64,000 bases of DNA from positions 312,074-376,073 of the forward strand of contig WELA01007307.1 in assembly GCA_009602735.1 (NCBI GenBank), written 5' to 3'. This document shows positions 45,001 through 54,549 of this stretch, piece after piece; positions within the stretch are counted from its first letter, which is position 1, and the number at the start of each line of letters is the position of its first letter. Source of the stretch: Mesotaenium endlicherianum (taxonomy: Eukaryota; Streptophyta; Zygnematophyceae; Zygnematales; Mesotaeniaceae). A program made the translations under genes and the position numbers. Under the pieces are notes generated by a model. The model saw nothing but the letters and a program-made list of their open reading frames with translations. It was not told the DNA's origin and searched no databases.

Positions 45001-45801
45001 AGAACTAACCGAGTTCTGCAGGAGGTGCTGAGAGCATATATTAACCAAAAACAAGATAATTGGGATGACCTGTTGCCTCAAATTCAGTTTGCGGTCAACA
45101 GTGCGGTGCACGCGTCAACGGGCAAAACTCCTTTTGAACTCAGCCTGGGTAGAGTCCCTAAGTCTCCTCTAGATGTGCTAGGGGAATCTTTAACTCACCC
45201 TGAAGGGATTGACAACCCGGTCTCCCTCCAGTTAACTCAGGAGTTTGCTGACACCCTGTCAGAAGTCCAACGAAACTTGCACACGGCCCAAGAAAACCAA
45301 CAAAAATACGCTAATCAACACCGTCGGGAACTGACATTTTCCAAGGGGGATTTAGTCAAACTGCATTCTCAGCACCTGTACCTCCCTGGTGTGGTCAAGA
45401 AAAAGCTTGGCCCTGTCTGGGTCGGTCCATATTCGGTGGTCCGTCGTGTCGGTCAGAATGCTTACAAACTGAACATGTCAGCTGAATACAAGGGGCACCC
45501 GGTCTTTAATGTCTCCTTCCTGGAACCGTACATCAAAGGTGATACACTGTTCACAGGTCGGTTCCCTGTCCAACCGGGACCGGTCCCCGCTGTCCGGGAC
45601 GGCGACCCTGAGGAATATGAGGTCGATGAGATTTTAGACGCTCGCTCGGTCCGTCGATCGTCTAAATATGTCATGAAATACCTCATTCGATGGAAGGGTT
45701 ACGATGCCTCTGGGGACACTTGGGAGTTTAAGGACCACTTGACCAATGCCAAAGGGGCGTTGACACGGTTCCACCTTCGGGCCGCTGGAGTCCCTCCATA
45801 A
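41995..45801 (+). CDS. pol: pol of A4: protease, RT, RNase H, integrase, chromodomain
   Basis: Intact -1 frame of pol; the first ATG is at 42085 (1238 codons) but translation probably enters from gag by frameshift. Residues are numbered from that ATG: protease Asp 76 (DGGASHTFI); reverse transcriptase FLDDIL with Asp about 442; RNase H TDASDF with Asp about 589; integrase zinc finger His about 805 to Cys 842 and Cys 845; integrase core Asp about 875, Asp 936, Glu 972 (35 residues between the last two); a GPF/Y-like VGPYSVVRR; chromodomain about 1177-1235 ([27 protein letters not shown]). The chromodomain places it in the chromovirus branch and suggests chromatin-guided integration. Confidence 0.95.
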   Translation, partial: KRQQQSVIQSTDCEDARDSESSLAALVAGIMGPAELDSLCMPDKQIKETISNIDVQRVHTLDALVPPDVQHFFATSGEQCESQEKTVPPILLHCMIAGRKVRAFVDGGASHTFIHKDLVKRLRLPTVTQGNRKIFLGDASSIPGGVITKPIEVQLGSGIAVLTETLTFEVLNTGFYDLVLGRSWLNRHQAEVCWSRGTVKVRGASDGQTDLAPTSALPLVLCGWQMKEKKRLPEGCKLLNAMEFVKSWNQKEDRMFCLLLREVPPQPEEVVEKKVSPPEHPTAAKIVAQYTDVFNMPPGLPPKREVDHRIDLLPGSQPPWQRTYGLSYLESEELKTQIAELEENGYISPSKSPYGAPILFVKKKDGSMRMCVDYRALNRITVKNKYALPRIEDLLDTLSGAKVFSKIDLKSGYHQIRIAEGDEHKTAFRTRYGHYEFNVMPFGLTNAPATFMGAMNDIFRPYLDKFVQVFLDDILIFSKDEAQHTEHLKKVLDTLRKNHLYAKMSKCDFFKESIEFLGHVVSKEGISVDPKKVQTIRDWPVPQSVSEVRSFLGLANYYRRFIENYSTKASKLTDLTKKDIGYVWGEEQQAAFQTLKDALCSAPVLAVYDPSKPVQVVTDASDFAMGAILLQPADKTTKDGKVRQEWHPVLYESMKFNPAEINYSVHDKELLAIIHVLKQWRAYLHGKAFKVITDHLALTHFQKKSKLSRRENRWSQMLEQFQVQIDYKPGKLNPADALSRRPDLQERNFSQHAVDKVLCALTSLKVKKSFLEQLRKAYLSDPTFEPSPTTGVCRATALGYKLKGGVWVTETTSGRLKLVIPNNLEIRSLLLSQAHDSLLGGHLGQAKTVGKLAKHYHWEGLPREVLKYVKSCDQCQRNKSRHTPPGGLLQPLPIPAGRWETISMDWVVSLPRTANGHDSILVVVDKLTKMVIFIPTTVKVTALETARQFYNHVVCQHGLPSNIISDRDSKFTSKFWRALMGLMGVKQLLSTANHPQTDGQTERTNRVLQEVLRAYINQKQDNWDDLLPQIQFAVNSAVHASTGKTPFELSLGRVPKSPLDVLGESLTHPEGIDNPVSLQLTQEFADTLSEVQRNLHTAQENQQKYANQHRRELTFSKGDLVKLHSQHLYLPGVVKKKLGPVWVGPYSVVRRVGQNAYKLNMSAEYKGHPVFNVSFLEPYIKGDTLFTGRFPVQPGPVPAVRDGDPEEYEVDEILDARSVRRSSKYVMKYLIRWKGYDASGDTWEFKDHLTNAKGALTRFHLRAAGVPP

Positions 45802-46068
45802 CTGTCATTTCAGTTGACACGGGAAGGTGACAGGCGGTCCTGTCTCCATTTAAGTTGGAGGGGAAAATATATGACAGTTAGTGAGCGAGAGCGATAAAAA
45901 CACACTCATACGTTTATGTGTAGCGCATCGCAACTACGTCAACTTTTAGCAATCATCCTGTAAGGTAAACAGCAGCGAAGCCACTATACTAAATACTAAC
46001 ATACTTCCTGCAATCCCTATGACAAAGGTCCATATCCTACTAACTTGTGCCCTGGTTACATGTGCAGG
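45802..46068 (+). other. Spacer between pol and extra ORF (A4)
   Basis: Contains TTAAGTTGGAGGG at 45850-45862, the same 13 bp as the terminal polypurine tract (47844-47856). Just before the ORF are TACTAAC (46038-46044) and AG|G (46066-46068), a branch-point and acceptor-like arrangement. Confidence 0.65.
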
Positions 46069-47745
46069 ATGGCGCCCACCACACAAAAGGAGGACAGAAA
46101 GCGCAAGGCAGAAGAAGCCAGGAGGACAATGGAGCAATACCAGAAGGAGCTGGCGGCGACGTCCCTCACCAGGAGAGAACAAGAAAGGGTCCGCAAACAA
46201 CAAGAGGCGGCAGAAGAGGCACAGAGGAAGAAGGATCAGGAAGCGGAAAACCTCAGGAAGGCTGAGGAGGAGAGACAGAAGAAACAGCAAGAAGAAGCGG
46301 CAGCGGCAGAAGAGGAGAAAAGAAAAAAGATTGAAGCGGACAGACAGAAGAGCTTGGCCACTTACAGGTATACTGTGGTGGGTGGCCAAAACTTCGATAA
46401 CCTGAAGGAAGCATTGCTGGCAGCCCAGGAGATCAACAGGCTGGAACAGACAACACTGCTACAGAAGGAAGGAGCTACAGCACTGGACAGGTACATCGAG
46501 ACACACACCGGCGTGGTCCTTTACGAAGATTATGCTAAGATGGTGGGCTATACAGCAGAGCAGGCCCGGTATCTCGCAGATGATTCAGAGGACAAGCCGG
46601 TCCCCATACCGGGAATAGTGGGAGATCAGAGACTCATCCGGATGGTGAGCATGCGGCCCGATAGCTTTAAGGATACGGTATTCTACCTCACACTCCTGCC
46701 AGCTTACAATGAAGTTGAGAGAAGGAGCTGGGAGTACTTGGCCAGGGAAGCAGGACAGCAGATGTTCTCTCCCCACTGGTTCCCGTGTAAACTGAGGAAG
46801 GCTGAGCACGGACCCCAGTACTACCAGCAGCCAACAGACTGGAGGTGGATGACCGTCACAAATAAGAAGCAGGAGTGTGACCGAGCCCAACCGGATGACT
46901 TCCACTATGGCCTAGACGGCTATCTCATCCTACCACCTCACATTGCCCCTTGGGACCCCAGGCTGAATGGATGCCTGAGCAATATGAATGCAGAGACCAA
47001 GGAACATAGGAGGAGGGGAAGAGAGTACTTCTCTAAGGGAAAGCATGCCTTTGTCAAATGGGCAAAGAATGCAGGCCGGATAGATATCAGTAGGCTGAAG
47101 GCCAAGCAACCTCCAGCGCGCCCTAAGAAAGGGAGGTCGGTAGACTACTCCATGTCTACTAGGGAGCAGGACGACTTAGTGGACGAGACCCCTACTCTCT
47201 CCGAGGAGGAGGATGAGGAGGATGAGGAAGAAGAACAAGGCAGAGGAGAAGCATCAGCAGCAGGTACTCAGGATACCCAGGGACAGGCAGTGGCACTTCC
47301 TAAAGAACCACGATCAGGTGTGTGGAATGTGATCCCCGTTATGGCGACAACTGGACCCCGCGCTCGCTCCCCCAGCCCACCTGCCCAAGCAGGGGAAGAA
47401 GCTGATCTGACTGTACTGGGCAGCAGACACAGACAGAAATCCCCAGAGGACAGGGGTGCCAGAAGAGGGACACGCGGGTGGGCCAGAGGTATGCCAGCCT
47501 CCCCCTCCGCTCAGGGGCATGTACCTCTAGCCAATGTATTTCAGCATCCTACTGGAATGCCTGTCTATGTGGGAATCAACACCCAAGTGGTTGAAGAGCA
47601 GGCCACCATCCTCCGTTCTCCTCGAGGGCCAACTTTAGAGCAAACAGGGTTCTTTAGAAGGCCAGCTGACAGACCTAGAGGGCTGTCCAGATCTAGGTCC
47701 AGATCTCCGTCTCCTGATCCTGAAGCCCCAGGAACAACCCCTTAA
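46069..47745 (+). CDS. Extra ORF (ORF3, type I) of A4, function unknown
   Basis: Intact frame of about 558 codons (MAPTTQKEDRKRK...), with an alternative in-frame ATG at 46060. Domains by eye: Arg/Glu/Lys/Gln-rich coiled coil about 1-100; mixed globular core about 105-370 with YRYTV, MVGYT, PIPGI, YNEVERRSWE, PTDWRWMT, LPPHIAPWDPRL and FSKGKHA; acidic run about 390-410; low-complexity Pro/Ser/Arg tail with HVPLANV, GMPVYV and a terminal SRSRSRSPSP. No signal peptide, membrane helix or known catalytic motif. Nearly identical in A1; a type II relative is in A2, A3 and A5. It lies where env or accessory ORFs sit in other Ty3 elements. Unrecognised family. Confidence 0.85.
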   Translation: MAPTTQKEDRKRKAEEARRTMEQYQKELAATSLTRREQERVRKQQEAAEEAQRKKDQEAENLRKAEEERQKKQQEEAAAAEEEKRKKIEADRQKSLATYRYTVVGGQNFDNLKEALLAAQEINRLEQTTLLQKEGATALDRYIETHTGVVLYEDYAKMVGYTAEQARYLADDSEDKPVPIPGIVGDQRLIRMVSMRPDSFKDTVFYLTLLPAYNEVERRSWEYLAREAGQQMFSPHWFPCKLRKAEHGPQYYQQPTDWRWMTVTNKKQECDRAQPDDFHYGLDGYLILPPHIAPWDPRLNGCLSNMNAETKEHRRRGREYFSKGKHAFVKWAKNAGRIDISRLKAKQPPARPKKGRSVDYSMSTREQDDLVDETPTLSEEEDEEDEEEEQGRGEASAAGTQDTQGQAVALPKEPRSGVWNVIPVMATTGPRARSPSPPAQAGEEADLTVLGSRHRQKSPEDRGARRGTRGWARGMPASPSAQGHVPLANVFQHPTGMPVYVGINTQVVEEQATILRSPRGPTLEQTGFFRRPADRPRGLSRSRSRSPSPDPEAPGTTP

Positions 47746-47822
47746 GGTGACACGCTGAAGAGGCAGTCAGTAAGGGAGGCTGGTCAGGTTCAGTTCCCTT
47801 ATTTAAAATTTCTGCAGTTTAA

Positions 47823-47857
47823 TGTTGTCGAGGCGACAACAAGTTAAGTTGGAGGGA
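47823..47857 (+). other. Conserved hairpin and polypurine tract (A4)
   Basis: TGTTGTCG-AGG-CGACAACA at 47823-47841, then TTAAGTTGGAGGGA up to the 3' LTR at 47859. The purine tract should prime second-strand synthesis. The hairpin role is unknown. Confidence 0.78.
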
Positions 47858-47858
47858 T

Positions 47859-48578
47859 TGTAATGAATCAGTATATTAGTGGATATAATATTCATTTAAA
47901 TATAATAGTTAATTAAGTTCAGCCTGCTGAACTTTAGTTAATAGTCAGTCTGCTGGACTTTACATAATTATCAGTTTGATGACTCAGTCGAAAGCAGCAG
48001 GCTGAAAGTCCATATAAGTCAGCTTGCTGACACATTCTTTGACAGCAAGCTGACTTCCGTACTCGGTAGCAGCGAACTGCCTTGATATGCATCTAAGTGC
48101 GATATGCTAGATGAATAGCCAGATGACATCCCTATGATGGATGGCTATTCGGGATGATGGGAGATGGCGGTGGATTTGGTTAACCGAGGTCCTACCAACG
48201 TGGTTAACTCCCGGGTAGGCGGTGCCATCGCACTGACCGTTGAACAGTAAACTCATTCCATGTACATATGCTAGGCATTGCTCTCGAGTTCGGCATTCGG
48301 AAACGAGGCCAACTCTCTTGTACAGCTTACTGAGAGAGATCTGAATCCAAGGCGAGAAGCCATTGATACGCACTGTCTTCTAACCTTGCTTATGTATGAG
48401 TTTACTGATTTGCATTATTGATGCTAGTTTACTCGCATTTGACTTACGAGTATTATTCCCTGCTAGTGTATTGTCCTTTGCCGTTTAACTACTTAACGGA
48501 AATACCATAAAGATTACTTGCTGATATAAAGATCTTTATTAATTGTTAATTGCCTATTTGGTAAGTCGATTCATTTCA
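47859..48578 (+). repeat. 3' LTR of A4
   Basis: 720 bp, followed by the ACATC target duplication. Differences from the 5' LTR are crowded into the first half; the last ~390 bp are almost identical. Confidence 0.94.
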
Positions 48579-49028
48579 ACATCCCTATGATGGATGGCGA
48601 TTCGGGATGATGGGAGATGGCGGTGGATTTGGTTAACCGAGGTCCTACCAACGTGGTTAACTCTCGGGTAGGCGGTGCCATCGCACTGGCCGTTGAACAG
48701 GAAACTCATTCCATGTACATATGCTAGGCATTGCTCTTGAGTTCGGATTCGGAAACGAGGCCAACTCTCTTGTACAGCTTACAGAGAGAGATCTGAATCC
48801 AAGGCGAGAAGCCATTGATACGCAGTCTTCTAACCTTGCTTATGTATGAGTTTACTGAGTGCATTATTAATGCTAGTTTACTCGCATTTGATTTACGAGT
48901 GTTGTTCTCTGCTAGTGAGTTGTCCTTTTGCCGTTTAATCAGTTAACGGAAAACCCATAAGGATTACTTGCTGATATAAAGATCTTTATTAATTGTTAAT
49001 CGCTTATTTGGTAAGTCGATTCATTTCA
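48579..49028 (+). repeat. 5' LTR of A3, right part
   Basis: Continuation of the LTR interrupted at 39757, ending GATTCATTTCA. Followed by the primer site TGGTATCGGAGCAG at 49030-49043 and the A3 gag. Confidence 0.93.
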
Positions 49029-50610
49029 GTGGTATCGGAGCAGTTATCACAGTCTTCTTTGTATGGTAAGGACAAGGTCTCAAACTAGCAACTCCCGAGA
49101 CATGGAGAACCAGGATAACGAGAATGTCGAAAACCAGGCGGAAAGCCATGTAGCGGGAATCCGTACCTATTCTGAAGCAGCGGCGGATACTGTAGCAAGA
49201 GAGGCTGCAGATGAGGCAGCTGCTATTGCCGCAGTCGCAGCACAGCAAGCTGAGGAGGAGAGTGCCAGATTAGAAGCTGAATAATTAGCAAAGGCCGCTG
49301 AAGATACAGAAAGGAGGGAAGGACAGCCAGCTGACGAGCGCACTGTTGAAGAACTTATGGCATCAAGGGCCAATGTTACGAACCCACCTCCTGCTGTACA
49401 ACTCAATGTACCCCTAGGTCAAATTCGTGACCGGCTGAATGCGGCAAGAATTGCTGCTGCACGAGCGAGAGGGATTGTTGAGGACACTACTCAGCGAGTA
49501 GATGCCAATGCTGCTGCTGCATTTGCTAGACTACCACCCCAGAGTGTAGACTTGGGAGCATTGTTCGTTCAAATGCAGTCGCAAATGGCGACCATGTATC
49601 CGTCCCAACAGGAGGACAAAAGAATCATAATGNATAATGGCTCCACTGCGGGACAGAGACCAACTGGGTTCTCAAACCACTATTGGTGGTGGCCGAGGGC
49701 CTAGTAAGCCCAAGCCAAAACCTCCCCAGCAATATGATCCTGAGGGAAACATAAAATATTACCTGATCAAGTTTCTCGCGAATGTTGAGCAGTGGCTGGA
49801 GAACTACCCAGAACTGCAAGATTACGAGAAGGTCAGGCACACCGGTGCGCTACTGAAAGGCAGTGCCGCAGACTGGTGGCTTTACTGGAAAGGAGAGCGT
49901 AAGGCTCGGCAACTCGGTGACCCTACGTGGGTAGAGTTTGTCGAGAAGTTGCATGAGAAGTTTGATGTCATCAACCAGCAGGAGAAAGCTATCTATGCGA
50001 TGATCTCCCTGACACTGAAGCAGACCACTTCAGTTGCTGAGTTTGCTCAAAAGTTCCAGGAGAACATGATGAAGCAGCCAGACTTGCCAGAACGGTATAG
50101 GATAGCATACTTCAGGTATGGCTTGAAGTCTCTGGTCATTTCGCTGAGAAGAAGTATGAGAAACTGGCTGACTTGATCCGGGATGCTGGTGCCTGGGATC
50201 AGCTGCAGTTCAATCACAAGCGCCAGAGTAATGCTTTGGTGTCTAAGATTGTCAGAAAGCCCCACGGTTCCTACGATGCAATTGAAGGAGACCTGGCTGA
50301 GGATAATCAGGGTGATGAATACGAGTATGAGTACAACGCTATTCAGTCTAGAGGTAGAGGTGGTTTCTCTCAAGGTGGCCATGGAAGAGGTGGTGGTAGG
50401 ACTAAGCCGAGACCAGCCTCAGCAAAATCTGTTTGCTTCCATTGCCAGCAGCCAGGTCACTTCAGAGAGCAGTGTCCAGAAAAGCACCTCCCAAAAGTCG
50501 AGAGAAAAGACCAGCCTTGAAAAGACAGCAACAGTCAGTAATCCAGTCTACTGACTGTGAGGATGCTAGAGATAGTGAGTCGCCACTAGCTGCCCTCGTA
50601 GCAAGTATTA
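49029..50610 (+). pseudogene. gag region of A3, broken
   Basis: gag starts at 49063. Breaks: TAA at 49282-49284 (Gln/Arg-rich region), a single n at 49633 flanked by a repeated ATAATG, and a 7-bp loss near 50128 that shifts the frame. The zinc knuckle (CFHCQQPGHFREQC) remains. The slippery site is mutated to TTGAAAA (50517-50523), which also creates a TGA stop; the stem is preserved. The element is then cut at 50610 by the insertion of A5. Confidence 0.9.
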
Positions 50611-51325
50611 TGAATCAACTTACCAAATAGGCGATTACCAATTAATAAAGATCTTTATATCAGCAAGTAATCTTTATGGTATTTTTTGTTAACTGGTTAA
50701 ACGGCAAATGACAACACACTAGCAGTGAATAATACTCGTAAGTCAAATGCGAGTAAACTAGCATCAATAATGCAAATCAGTAAACTGATACATAAGCAAG
50801 GTTAGAAGACAGTGCGTATCAATGGCTTCTCGCCTTGGATTCAGATCGCTCTCAGTAAGCTGTATAAGAGAGTTGGCCTCGTTTCCGAATCCGAACTCAA
50901 GAGCAATGCCTAGCATATGTACATGGAATGAGTTTACTGTACAACGGTCAGTGCGATGGCACCGCCTCCCCGGGAGTTAACCACGTTGGTAGGACCTCGG
51001 TTAACCAAATCCACCGTCATCTCCCATCATCCCGAATCGCCATCCATCATAGAGATATCATCTGGCCATTCATCTAGCATACCACACTTAGATGCATTTC
51101 GAGGCAGTTCGCTGCTACCGAGTACGGAAGTCAGCTGGCTGTCAAAAAATGTGTCAGCAAGCTGATTTAAGGTGACATCAGTCTGCTACTTCCGGCCGAG
51201 TCATTAAACTGATATTAAATATAAAGTTCAGCAGATTGATCATTAACTAGAGTTCAGCAGGCTGAACTTATTTAACTATATTATTTAAATGAATATTATG
51301 TCAACCAATATGCTGATTCATTACA
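50611..51325 (-). repeat. 3' LTR of A5
   Basis: Reverse-oriented family A LTR, 715 bp. The polypurine tract and hairpin (51343-51361) lie immediately to the right, as expected for the 3' end of a minus-strand element. Confidence 0.9.
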
Positions 51326-51410
51326 ATCCCTCCAACTTATCATGTTGTCGCCTCGACAACACTAACACTAATAACAGCGTGCTGTCCCTCTCGTCCCCAG
51401 CCTATTGCCG

Positions 51411-52322
51411 TTAGGAGGGAGATGTACCTGAGGCCCTATACTCAGGGGAGCCAGACCTCCTCCTGTCTTGGGGTCTTCTGAAGCCTGTAAGGAAATCCTC
51501 ATCCGTCGCCCTGTCATTCTGCTGGTCCCTCATGTTGATGGTCATCCACCGCCAATCAATGGGCTTTTGGAAGAAGGCAGGGTCTGTCCTTTTAAGTGTA
51601 CAAGGGTACCAGTGCCCTGCAAAGTCCAGCTGACTGGTTTCCCTGGCCAAGAATTCCCAGCTCCTTCTCTCCACCTCATTATACATGGCCTTGAACCTGT
51701 TACGGGGTGTTGAGTCCTTGAAGCTGTCCGCGTCCATGGGGATCATCCTGATGACCCTATCTTCCCCCCAGATACCAGGAATTGAGACAGCCCCTGCTTC
51801 ATTCACCTGGGCCATTGCCTTGGCCTCTCTGACCGTATATTCTACCACCCTGGCATAATCGTGGTAGAGGAGGAGCCCTGTGCTGACCTCTATATACTTG
51901 TCAAAGTTTTCGGATATCTCCCCTTCTCTCTGGAGGATTTCCTTCTGCGACTCACTGCAACTTCTCTTGGCATACTTGAAGGCCTCCTCCAGTAGATCAA
52001 AGCCCTTGCCCAGCACTGTGTAGCGGTAGCTGCTGATTCTCCTGTGTTCTTCTTCTTCAGCCTGTTGCTTTCGCTTCTCCTCAACTTGCCTCTCCTCCTC
52101 TGCATTCTTAGCCTCCTCTGCAGCTTTTTTGTCCATTTCTTCCTGCCTCAGTCTCGCCTGTTCCTCCTCCTCCTTCTTCATCTGTGCCTCCCGCTGTTGT
52201 TGGAGTCGTTGTGATTCCCGAGCGGTGATGGAAGATGATTCGATGTCTCCACGGAATTGCAAGTATTCTGCATGTGCCTCTTCCGCCCTTCTCTTCCTCT
52301 TGAGTTCCGACTTTTGAGTCAT
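51411..52322 (-). pseudogene. Type II extra ORF of A5 with in-frame internal deletion
   Basis: Open from ATG (52322) to a stop at 51411, about 303 codons. The N-terminal coiled coil and most of the core (YRYTV, YNEVERRSWE, DWRWMT) are present; then the sequence jumps from the DEDFL position to the very C-terminal GFRRP tail. About 190 codons present in A2 and A3 (LPPHIAAWDPRL, FSKGKHA, acidic region, HVPLAHV) are missing without loss of frame. The break point has short similarity (CTGAC-like) on both sides in A3. Confidence 0.82.
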
Positions 52323-52631
52323 CCTGCTCAATCATAAACACAATGAAGTTAGTGAAGTCATGATATTTTGCCGCTACTGAGTGCCCTTGATGAAAAGGAA
52401 CGCGATCGGTAGAGTTCCTAGTGTGGAATACCTGGTGTGAGTGAATATAGGGGAAAATTGACTTAGAGAGCAAGTGAGTGTGAGCGCACGTTGAGTGTGT
52501 AATATGGTGATAAGCGAATACCACTCCCTCCAACTTAATTTTAAAGGTGGGCTGCCTGTCACAACTATCACTAACTGTCACATCCCCCTCCAACTTATAT
52601 GGAGACAGGACCTCCTTTCACCTTCCCATGT

Positions 52632-53820
52632 CTACTGAAGGGACATTGAGAGCGGCCCTTTGGCATTGGTCAGCTGGTCTTTGAATTCCCAAGTGTCCCC
52701 AGAGGCATCGTAACCCTTCCATCGGATGAGGTACTTCATGACATATTTAAACGATCGACGTACCGAGCGAGCGTCTAAAATCTCATCGACCTCATATTCC
52801 TCAGGATCCCCTTCCCGGACAGCGGGGACCGATCCCGGTTGGACAGGTAACCGACCTGTGAACATTGTATCACCTTTGATATATGGTTCCAGGAAGGAGA
52901 CATTAAAGACCGGGTGACCTTTGTATTCAGCTGACATGTTCAGTTTGTAAGCATTCTGACCGACACGACGCACTACCAAGTATGGACCGACCCGGGCAGG
53001 GCCAAGCTTTTTCTTGACCACACCAGGGAGGTACAGGTGCTAAGAATGCAGTTTGACTAAATCGCCCTTGGAAAATGTCAGCTCCCGACGGTGTTGATTA
53101 GCGTATTTTTGTCGCTTTTCTTGGGCTTTGTGCAGGTTTTGTTGGACTTCGGACAGGGTGTCAACAAACTCCTGAGTTAACTGGAGGGAGACCGGGTTGT
53201 CAATCCCTTCAGGGTGAGTTAAAGATTCCCCTAGCACATCTAGAGGAGACCTAGGGACTCTACCCAGGCTGAGTTCAAAAGGAGTTTTGCCCGTTGACGC
53301 GTGCACCGCACTGTTGACCGCAAACTGAATTTGAGGCAACAGGTCATCCCAATTATCTTGTTTTTGGTTAATGTATGCTCTCAGCACCTCCTGCAGAACT
53401 CGGTTAGTTCTTTCAGTCTGCCCATCAGTCTGAGGGTGGTTTGCTGTGCTGAGCAGCTGTTTGACTCCCATTAACCCCATTAAAGCTCTCCAGAACTTAG
53501 AGGTGAATTTTGAGTCTCTGTCTGAGATGATATTAGAAGGTAGCCCATGTTGGCATACTACATGCTTGTAGAACTGTCTCGCTGTTTCGAGTGCAGTCAC
53601 TTTGACAGTTGTGGGGATAAAAATGACCATTTTTGTCAGTTTATCCACGACTACCATTATTGAATCATGCCCATTGGCAGGTCTTGGTAGTGAGACCACC
53701 CAGTCCATAGATATAGTTTCCCTGCGTCCAGTTGGGATGGGCAGTGGTTGCAAGAGACCTTCGGGTGGTGTGTGCCGAGACTTATTTCTCTGGTACTGGT
53801 CACAGGACTTGACATATTAG
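52632..53820 (-). pseudogene. 3' part of pol of A5 (integrase core, chromodomain)
   Basis: Minus-strand integrase from the zinc-finger Cys pair onward: [15 protein letters not shown] and DGQTERTNR (the D,D35E core) are open from 53753 to 53040. A stop at 53040 (Gln to stop) precedes VKKKLGPARVGPYLVVRR and the chromodomain (53021-52632). Protease, reverse transcriptase and RNase H are absent. Confidence 0.88.
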
Positions 53821-53835
53821 CCAAGACATATTACC

Positions 53836-54549
53836 TGAATCGACTTACCAAATAGGCGATTAACAATAAATAAAGATCTTATATCAGCAAGTAATCTTTA
53901 TGGTATTTTTCGTTAACTGGTTAAACGGCAAAGAACAACACCCTAGCAGTGAATAATACTCGTAAGTCAAATGCGAGTAAACTAGCATCAATAATGCAAA
54001 TCAGTAAACTCATACATAAGCAAGGTTAGAAGACAGTGCGTATCAATGGCTTCTCGCCTTGGATTCAGATCGCTCTCAGTAAGCTGTACAAGAGAGTTGG
54101 CCTCGTTTCCGAATCCGAAATCAAGAGCAATGCCTAGCATATGTACATGGAATGAGTTTACTGTTCAACGGTCAGTGCGATGGCACCGCCTACCCGGGAG
54201 CTAACCACGTTGGTTGGACCTCGGTTAACCAAATCGACCGTCATCTCCCATCATCCCGTATCGCCATCCATCATAGGGATATCAACTGGCCATTCATCTA
54301 GCATACCACACTTAAGTGCATATCGAGGCAGTTCGTTGCTACCGAGTATAGCAGTCAGCTAACTGTCAAAGAATGTGTCAGCAAGCTGGCTTAAGGTGAC
54401 ATCAGTCTGCTACTTCCGGCCGAGTCATTAAACTGATATTAAATATAAAGTCCAGCACACTGATCATTAACTAGAGTTCAGCAGGCTGAACTTTTTTAAC
54501 TATATTAATTAAATGAATAATATGTCAACCAATATACTGATTCATTACA
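53836..54549 (-). repeat. 5' LTR of A5
   Basis: Reverse-oriented family A LTR, 714 bp, beginning TGTAATGAATCAG at 54549. Its inner end lacks about 4 bp relative to A4. No primer site follows; integrase sequence lies about 15 bp away. Confidence 0.88.

Larger units (their letters stand above)
39758..48578 (+). mobile_element. Ty3/Gypsy chromovirus A4, near-intact, nested in the A3 LTR
   Basis: 8,821-bp complete element with ACATC on both sides (39753-39757 and 48579-48583), inserted in the 5' LTR of A3. LTRs are at 39758-40503 and 47859-48578. All three ORFs are open (gag 492 codons, pol 1238 codons after the internal ATG, extra ORF about 559 codons). The primer site, frameshift signal, hairpin and polypurine tract are intact. 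This is the reference copy of the family and may still be mobile. Confidence 0.96.
50611..54549 (-). mobile_element. Family A copy A5, reverse orientation, internally deleted, nested in A3
   Basis: LTRs are at 53836-54549 (5') and 50611-51325 (3'). The internal part holds only the 3' half of integrase, the chromodomain and a shortened type II extra ORF; primer site, gag and most of pol are gone (junction near 53820-53835). A3 sequence stops at GTATTA on the left and resumes TATGGGTCCTG on the right, consistent with insertion in GTATTATGGG. A few bases at the inner end of each LTR are missing. Confidence 0.9.

Noticed and set aside
46069-47745. Reading ORF3 as an envelope gene
   Set aside because: No signal peptide, membrane anchor, Cys pattern or furin-like site; composition is charged throughout.
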